Shown in pieces: positions 58,303 to 64,000 of a DNA stretch of 64,000 bases (positions are counted from its first letter, which is position 1; each line of letters begins with the position of its first letter). Under the pieces are notes generated by a model, which searched no databases, was not told where the DNA came from, and saw nothing but the letters and a program-made list of their open reading frames with translations. Both the position numbers and the translations under genes were made by a program. Source of the stretch: Bacteroidaceae bacterium (GTDB taxonomy: Bacteria; Bacteroidota; Bacteroidia; Bacteroidales; Barnesiellaceae_A); assembly GCA_017522135.1 (NCBI GenBank), contig JAFXAB010000028.1, positions 1-64,000 of the forward strand. The letters are read 5' to 3'.

Positions 58303-60051
58303 ATGAAAATCCTACAAAATATTTCGGACAGAATGTTTATACTCGACCGCCATCCTCGGCGATGTATGTGGGGTATAACAATCTTTGCGGTGATATACAA
58401 CCTGCTTATTTCACTGCAAGGAATAGACTTTGCCGACGAAGGATTTTCGCTCACCTTCTACCAAAATATCTACACCCATCCCGCCGATGTAGAATATCTC
58501 TTTCTATACTACCTTACAGGCTTGATAGGAGGTCTGTGGGAACTCCTGTTCGGATGGTTGGGGTCTTATGGGTATCGCATTCTATATGCACTCACATCGG
58601 GAGGTATTGTACTCACAACATTTGCCATACTCAAGCCATACTTTCGAGCCTCTACTATTGTTATAGGTACATTGGCATCTGTTATATGGCCGGGATTGTG
58701 TCTATATTACTTCAATCACGACTGCCTTACCATACTACTCTTTCTACTCACCATATATGCCATGATGAAAGGCCTGCAAGACAAGAAAGCAGCATGGTAT
58801 ATAATGGGAGGCTTACTCATCGTAAACAGCTTTACAAGGTTGCCCAATATAGCATTGTGCATACTCATATTCGTACCTTTTATCGAGGCCAACCAATCGG
58901 GCAATTACTACAAAGCCACACGAAATATGTTGCGCATCATGGGAGGTATGGCTATCGGTACATTGCTGATGTTTATTGTCATGTATCTGCAACAACACAT
59001 CACCTTGTGGCTCTCATCGGTAAGCTCGCTCTTGGTCATGGGTAGCGACTCATCCGACACTCACGGCATCAAAAATCTTATTGCAAGCTACAGCTATACC
59101 TACAAGGCTATACTTACAAGTCCATTGTATGGAATATTGATTTGTTTTGTATACATTATTGCTATAAAACACATCAAAATCAAAGGCAACAAACTGATAA
59201 TGGGTGTTATATGCTCGGCTCTGATCTATTTACTCATTAATCGCAACATTTATGCCATGTGGGGGGCGGTAACAGCAGCTACTATCACATACTCCATTAT
59301 CAACCGACAGGATATCCACCTCCTGATACTTGCCCTCAGTGCCATGGTTGCACTTGTTATTATACCTTTGGGTGGCGATTCGTATGCCAATATATGTAAC
59401 TCTTGCATGTGGCTGGGCATGCCTATTCTCATAGACCTTTTACGTCGACCCATTAAGTTCAACATCTATATTGACGACAATCAAGACCGCAGTTATCGGG
59501 TAACGTTAGACAACACAGTGTCTCGCGATATTCACCTCATAGTAAGTGTGGGATTTTTGCTTTTTGCAGCCACACATAGTGTATGTTACTTTGACCATGG
59601 CAGCCGCCTACACAAAATATATCGTCCGCAGATTGCAACCGAGGCAACAACATTTACATCACAAGAGCGAGCACAGCTTATAGATAGAATTACGACTGTT
59701 ACCTTGGCTCATCGTATGCCGGGCAACTATCTGCTTGTATTCGATAATGCGCCCATGCTGCATTATCTCACAGGTATGCAACCATATTTAGGCTCTCCAT
59801 GGAGTACCTTCTGGGGAACAGAAATGTTTAAGCAACAACTGTTCGATGCCGAACATAGCTCTCGCCAACTGCCCCTGATAGCTATCCCCCGATTCTTTTA
59901 TCGGGATTTATCTAAAACCGACTATCTCAACGCGCTGGAACATCCCGAACTTCATAAAAAAGTAATACTCTTGGCCGATTTTATAGAACGTAACGGGTAC
60001 TATGAAGCGTACAGAGATGAGTACATAATACTCTTAAATGTCTCTCAATAG
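58303..60051 (+). CDS. Polytopic membrane protein, GT-C glycosyltransferase-like
   Basis: Integral membrane protein of 582 residues with about 11-12 helices and a soluble C-terminal domain of about 140 residues. The first periplasmic loop has FADEGFSLTFYQ near 45, an acidic DE motif like the catalytic residue of GT-C/PMT enzymes. It probably uses a polyprenyl-linked sugar; the acceptor is unknown. It is related in plan, but not obviously in sequence, to the two proteins of the GtrA/GtrB cassette. It starts nine bases after ispF. mnmA begins ten bases after its stop. Confidence 0.6.
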   Translation: MKILQNISDRMFILDRHPRRCMWGITIFAVIYNLLISLQGIDFADEGFSLTFYQNIYTHPADVEYLFLYYLTGLIGGLWELLFGWLGSYGYRILYALTSGGIVLTTFAILKPYFRASTIVIGTLASVIWPGLCLYYFNHDCLTILLFLLTIYAMMKGLQDKKAAWYIMGGLLIVNSFTRLPNIALCILIFVPFIEANQSGNYYKATRNMLRIMGGMAIGTLLMFIVMYLQQHITLWLSSVSSLLVMGSDSSDTHGIKNLIASYSYTYKAILTSPLYGILICFVYIIAIKHIKIKGNKLIMGVICSALIYLLINRNIYAMWGAVTAATITYSIINRQDIHLLILALSAMVALVIIPLGGDSYANICNSCMWLGMPILIDLLRRPIKFNIYIDDNQDRSYRVTLDNTVSRDIHLIVSVGFLLFAATHSVCYFDHGSRLHKIYRPQIATEATTFTSQERAQLIDRITTVTLAHRMPGNYLLVFDNAPMLHYLTGMQPYLGSPWSTFWGTEMFKQQLFDAEHSSRQLPLIAIPRFFYRDLSKTDYLNALEHPELHKKVILLADFIERNGYYEAYRDEYIILLNVSQ

Positions 60052-60061
60052 AATATACACT

Positions 60062-61180
60062 ATGTCTCAAAAAGAACGTATATTGGTAGGTATGAGTGGC
60101 GGAGTAGACAGCTCGGCTGTGTGCATGCTACTTCAAGACGAGGGATATGAAGTAGTAGGTCTTACCCTTCGCATGTGGGATGTGCCGGCACAATTCACCT
60201 CTCCCGGACAGGAAGAACCCAACCACATCTTAGAGGCACGCGAACTGGCCGAGCGGTTGGGTATAGAACACCACACGCTCGACATAAGAGAAGCTTTCCG
60301 CGCCGAAGTTGTACAAGCCTATATCGACGAATATCTGCGCGGACGCACTCCCAATCCTTGCGTCATGTGCAACCGTTTTTTTAAATGGAAATATCTGCTT
60401 GAAGAGGCCGACCGCCTTCATTGCAACCGCATAGCTACGGGGCACTACGCCCGCATTGTATATCGCAATGACAAGCCCTTGCTCGCTTGTGGCGTCGATA
60501 AGAAAAAAGATCAGTCGTACTTCTTGTGGCGACTCACCGAGGAGCAGTTGGCTCGCACCATACTGCCATTGGGTAACCGCGAAAAACAAGAAATCAAAGA
60601 GTATGTGCGTCTCAAGGGATTTGAGCAAAAGGCGACAAAAAAGGAGAGCATGGAGGCCTGTTTTGTTCCCGACGACTACCGCGACTTCCTGCGCGAAATG
60701 GTACCCGGGCTCGACTCTCAAGTCGAAGGTGGTTACTTTGTCGACTCTGTAGGACGCAAACTCGGACAGCACAAGGGCTACCCGTTCTATACCATAGGAC
60801 AACGCAAGGGGCTGGAAATTGCTCTTGGTCATCCGGCCTATGTTATACGCATCAATGCCGGCAAGAATACCATACGATTGGGTACTGCCGAGGAGCTGAT
60901 GCAACAAACAGCACTATTGTCGGGAGTGCGATTTGATAAGCAATATATTCCTGAAAACAACCTTACTGTGCGTATTCGATATCGTAGTGCGGCTGTAGAG
61001 GCTAACATAGAGCTACAAGAAGACGGCAATGCGATTGTACATTTTGCCACGCCTATATCGGCCCTCACACCCGGTCAATCGGCCGTTATCTACGATGGCG
61101 ATGTAGTGATAGGAGGTGGCATTATAGAAGACAGTAAACAACTCAAGAAATATCATAACAAATGCACAAACGAATTTTAA
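60062..61180 (+). CDS. mnmA: tRNA 2-thiouridine(34) synthase
   Basis: ATP-dependent thiolase of 372 residues modifying the wobble uridine of Lys, Glu and Gln tRNAs. The PP-loop is MSGGVDSSAV near 9-18. The catalytic cysteines are in NPCVMC near 100 and ESMEACFVPDDY near 199, the positions expected from E. coli MnmA. The C-terminal barrel has FYTIGQRKGLEIALGHPAYV. The ATG at 60062 is chosen; an ATG at 60038 is in the end of the previous gene. The S8 peptidase gene overlaps its 3' end by 19 bases. Confidence 0.92.
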   Translation: MSQKERILVGMSGGVDSSAVCMLLQDEGYEVVGLTLRMWDVPAQFTSPGQEEPNHILEARELAERLGIEHHTLDIREAFRAEVVQAYIDEYLRGRTPNPCVMCNRFFKWKYLLEEADRLHCNRIATGHYARIVYRNDKPLLACGVDKKKDQSYFLWRLTEEQLARTILPLGNREKQEIKEYVRLKGFEQKATKKESMEACFVPDDYRDFLREMVPGLDSQVEGGYFVDSVGRKLGQHKGYPFYTIGQRKGLEIALGHPAYVIRINAGKNTIRLGTAEELMQQTALLSGVRFDKQYIPENNLTVRIRYRSAAVEANIELQEDGNAIVHFATPISALTPGQSAVIYDGDVVIGGGIIEDSKQLKKYHNKCTNEF

Positions 61181-62772
61181 TCATTCTCATATTCACTTTC
61201 ATAACACTTTGCGTAACAGGTCAAGTAAGAAATCGCTACCGCGTATGGCTTACAGACAAAGCAGAGAACACTCACAACATCGAACAACCCGAAACATTTC
61301 TTTCTACCAAAGCTATCGAGCGACGCACTCTACGCAATATTGAAATAACTGAGCAGGACCTCCCTGTCAGTGATGCATACTTGCAACAGATAAAGGAGCT
61401 GGGATTTAACATTGTTACAACTTCGCGCTGGATGAATACCGTCGTTATTGCACCCGGCTTGGATGTTACGATAGACACGATTTATCAACTACCCTTTGTT
61501 AAGAAGGTAGAGTGCGTACAAAACGACAAAACATCATCGCCATTTGCAGCCCAACATGCGCCCACAAAAACCGTTGAGGAAGACACCACGGAGTACATAG
61601 GAGAGCGGGAAAGTTACTATAGCGCAGCATGGGAACAGATAAACCAACTCAATCTTGCGCCATTGCATCAGGAGGGCTACCGTGGCAAGGGTATGACTGT
61701 AGCTGTGCTCGATGCAGGCTTTTATTGTGTCAATCAGAACGCCGGTATCGACATGTCGCAAGTCATAGGCACACACGACTTCACTCGCAAGTCGTTTAAT
61801 TATATCAATGGTGTCGACCACGGCTCGATGGTGCTGATATGTATGGCAACTAATGTTCCCAATACCTATATAGGAACAGCGCCCGAAGCCAACTATTGGC
61901 TCATGATAACCGAAGATAACAATCGTGAATTTCCTATAGAAGAAGACTACTGGGTAGCCGGCGCCGAAATGGCCGATAGTGTAGGAGCCGATATTATTAC
62001 TTCATCGCTGGGATATTATATCTACGATGACCCCGACATGAGCTACACTCATGAAGATTTAGATGGCCAAACAGCCTTCTGCTCCCGCGGTGCTACCATT
62101 GCGGCAAGCAAGGGTATGTTGGTTGTAACAGCCGCCGGCAACGAGTATGGAACTGACTGGAATAAGATTGTCGTACCTGGAGATGCAAATGGAGTACTCA
62201 CGGTGGGTGGCGTCAGTAGCGACGGCACACATAGCGAGTTTAGCAGTATAGGTTACACCGCCGACGGTCGTGTCAAGCCCGACGTAGTAGCAAGAGCGAC
62301 AAAAACCAAGGTACTACACACCGATGGCATGATAGCATCTGTTTCGGGTACTTCATACTCTACCCCCCTTATGACCGGTGCTATGGCATGCTTGTGGCAG
62401 GCTCACCCCGAATGGAGTGTAGCCGAACTCATAGATCGTGTACAGAGAGGTGCTTCGCAATACTATACCCCCGACGAATTTTTGGGTTATGGAATCCCCG
62501 ATATCTATGGCATACACTGCGATGCCAACAGTATAAAACATACAGCTACCGACCGCCACGATATATACATGGCCGACAACATACTGCATCTACCCACCAC
62601 ATCGCACACTACAACACTCACGATATACGACACCTGTGGTAGAATGGTATGGAACAGCACCCTTGTGCAAGGTACTGATAAGGTCGACTTAGGTCATATA
62701 GAAAAAGGTATCTATATCGTTACTGTAACAACTAACGACTCACAAAAAGCTCGAAAGATAATTATCAGATAA
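61162..62772 (+). CDS. Subtilisin-like (S8) serine peptidase with T9SS sorting domain
   Basis: Secreted peptidase of 536 residues. After the signal peptide (ILIILIFTFITLCVTG) comes a propeptide-like region with a FLSTKAIERR motif. The catalytic triad is Asp near 184 (VAVLDAGFY), His near 220 (VDHGSMV) and Ser near 398 (SGTSYSTP), with the oxyanion Asn in VVTAAGNEYG. The C-terminal 75 residues are a T9SS type A sorting domain (LTIYDTCGRMVWNS ... GIYIVTVTTNDSQKARKIII). It is a likely client of the PorU/PorV pair encoded just upstream. Confidence 0.88.
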   Translation: MHKRILIILIFTFITLCVTGQVRNRYRVWLTDKAENTHNIEQPETFLSTKAIERRTLRNIEITEQDLPVSDAYLQQIKELGFNIVTTSRWMNTVVIAPGLDVTIDTIYQLPFVKKVECVQNDKTSSPFAAQHAPTKTVEEDTTEYIGERESYYSAAWEQINQLNLAPLHQEGYRGKGMTVAVLDAGFYCVNQNAGIDMSQVIGTHDFTRKSFNYINGVDHGSMVLICMATNVPNTYIGTAPEANYWLMITEDNNREFPIEEDYWVAGAEMADSVGADIITSSLGYYIYDDPDMSYTHEDLDGQTAFCSRGATIAASKGMLVVTAAGNEYGTDWNKIVVPGDANGVLTVGGVSSDGTHSEFSSIGYTADGRVKPDVVARATKTKVLHTDGMIASVSGTSYSTPLMTGAMACLWQAHPEWSVAELIDRVQRGASQYYTPDEFLGYGIPDIYGIHCDANSIKHTATDRHDIYMADNILHLPTTSHTTTLTIYDTCGRMVWNSTLVQGTDKVDLGHIEKGIYIVTVTTNDSQKARKIIIR

Positions 62773-62773
62773 G

Positions 62774-64000
62774 ATGCAAGAGCGCGGGGAACATATATAC
62801 ACCCTCACCGAGCTAAATCTCGACATACGAGAGGCACTGAGTCATACACATCCCGACGAATATTGGGTATGTGCCGAGATTAGTGAGTGCCACCCCAACC
62901 GCAACGGACATTGTTACCTCGAACTTATCGACAAAGACCGTCAGGGACGCACTACAGCTCGACAACGCGCTATTATATGGAGCAACACCTACAGCCTGCT
63001 GCAACCCTACTTTGAACAAGTTACCGGACAACGCCTCACAGCGGGCATAAAAGTACTGGTATTAGTCACCGTTACATACCACGAACTGTATGGCATGAGC
63101 CTTACCATACACGACATCAATCCCACCTATACCATAGGCGAAGCCGCTCGCCGACGTGCTGAGATTATAGCACAACTTGAGGAAGATGGTACTATCAACG
63201 ACAACAAAGAGCTACCTCTCCCTATGTTGCCACAACGTATTGCTGTTATATCTTCGAGTACAGCAGCCGGTTATGGCGATTTTATCGACCAACTACAAGG
63301 CAACAGCTATGGCTACATCTTCTATCCGGTGCTCTTTACAGCCGTCATGCAAGGCGACCGCACCGAGGCATCTATCATCGAAGCACTCAACCGCATCCAC
63401 GCACACATCGAGCACTTCGACTGTGTTGTCATCATCCGAGGCGGAGGCTCCACATCCGAGTTGTCATGTTTCGACACCTACCCATTAGCCACCAATGCAG
63501 CTCAATTTCCGCTACCTATCGTTGTGGGTATAGGTCATGAGCGTGACGAAACAGTTCTTGATTATGTAGCAGCCGTGAGAGTAAAGACCCCGACTGCCGC
63601 CGCCGAATGGCTCATTGAGCGCATGCGACTTGCCGACCTGGCAACACAAGCCCTGCGACAACAAGTTGTGGATATTGTCAGCAACCGTCTGCAGCAAGAG
63701 AAAAGCTACATGCAACAACTCGCAGGAAATATCCCCTATATGGTAGCACAAAGGGTACATAACGAAACAATAAGGCTACAGAATTGGACACACTCTATAG
63801 GTAGCAACACAAGCGAAAGAATTGCACACGAACACAATCGCCTATCACTCTTGTCGCACCTCTTGCCCGAGCGTACCATTACCCGGCTACGCCACGAGCA
63901 GCAACACCTTGACAACCTCGCCAACACCATAGCCCTACTCTCGCCCGACGCGACGTTGGCTCGCGGATATAGCCTTGTCACACACAACAACAAGGTTGTA
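62774..64000 (+). CDS. xseA: Exodeoxyribonuclease VII large subunit (truncated by window edge)
   Basis: Single-strand exonuclease subunit; 409 codons open to the right edge. The N-terminal OB-fold has YTLTELNLDIREAL and WVCAEISECH. The catalytic domain has PQRIAVISSSTAAGYGDF (near 152) and the conserved VIIRGGGSTSELSCFD, then PIVVGIGHERDETVLDYVA. A coiled-coil region (about 285-390) and LSPDATLARGYSLV follow near the edge. Only a short C-terminal end is missing. The small subunit xseB normally follows, outside the window. The start is two bases after the peptidase stop. Confidence 0.94.
   Translation, partial: MQERGEHIYTLTELNLDIREALSHTHPDEYWVCAEISECHPNRNGHCYLELIDKDRQGRTTARQRAIIWSNTYSLLQPYFEQVTGQRLTAGIKVLVLVTVTYHELYGMSLTIHDINPTYTIGEAARRRAEIIAQLEEDGTINDNKELPLPMLPQRIAVISSSTAAGYGDFIDQLQGNSYGYIFYPVLFTAVMQGDRTEASIIEALNRIHAHIEHFDCVVIIRGGGSTSELSCFDTYPLATNAAQFPLPIVVGIGHERDETVLDYVAAVRVKTPTAAAEWLIERMRLADLATQALRQQVVDIVSNRLQQEKSYMQQLAGNIPYMVAQRVHNETIRLQNWTHSIGSNTSERIAHEHNRLSLLSHLLPERTITRLRHEQQHLDNLANTIALLSPDATLARGYSLVTHNNKVV

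Overview
The window is about 64 kb of a Bacteroidales genome (phylum Bacteroidota). The signs are: promoters of the phylum type (TAnnTTTG at -7, TTG about 20 bases upstream) and A-rich leaders without Shine-Dalgarno sequences; a type IX secretion system (T9SS) sortase, its outer-membrane partner and several proteins with T9SS C-terminal sorting domains; a NuoC-NuoD fusion in a complex I lacking NuoE, F and G; an AtpB with a long N-terminal extension; and a Bacteroidota-type II-C Cas9. The family cannot be fixed from sequence alone. I see no rRNA, tRNA, insertion sequence or CRISPR array.

Layout. 1-2 kb: the N-terminal third of cas9 (minus strand, running off the left edge), a divergent tracrRNA, and a small gene that looks frameshifted. 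2-8.3 kb: a secreted leucine-rich-repeat protein, a GH13 lipoprotein, a HAD phosphatase, an M24 peptidase and a CCA-adding-type nucleotidyltransferase with an HD domain. 8.3-10.5 kb (minus): the ATPase and binding protein of a zinc/manganese importer with no permease beside them, and a GNAT acetyltransferase. 10.7-16 kb: an Lrp/AsnC regulator, then a Gtr-like cassette in which GtrA and GtrB lie between two related GT-C-like membrane proteins. 16-18.7 kb (minus): RadC, a GT2 glycosyltransferase, an OmpH-like lipoprotein and a small membrane protein. 19-27 kb: PepD, an ECF sigma factor with a 53-residue ORF downstream, ComEC, a secreted T9SS substrate, TrmD and a DJ-1/PfpI protein.

27-44.4 kb is the most striking part. 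It is one long co-directional block in which a complete F-type ATP synthase operon (atpD-C-B-E-F-H-A-G) sits inside the complex I operon, between nuoH and nuoI: nuoA-B-CD-H / atp / nuoI-J-K-L-M-N. A perfect 19-bp stem ends the block. An AddA/RecB-like helicase-nuclease and a SUI1 protein follow on the minus strand.

48-64 kb is a plus-strand run: a PorU-like sortase, Rex, a fumarylacetoacetase-family hydrolase, a second PorU-like sortase, PorV, IspF, a GT-C-like membrane protein, MnmA, a subtilisin-like T9SS substrate and the start of xseA. PorU, PorV and the sorting-domain proteins here should work together: PorU removes the sorting domain and attaches the cargo to lipopolysaccharide, with PorV as shuttle.

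Three copies of an approximately 80-bp intergenic element (one at 18.7 kb, two in tandem at 27.2 kb) are the clearest unexplained repeat.
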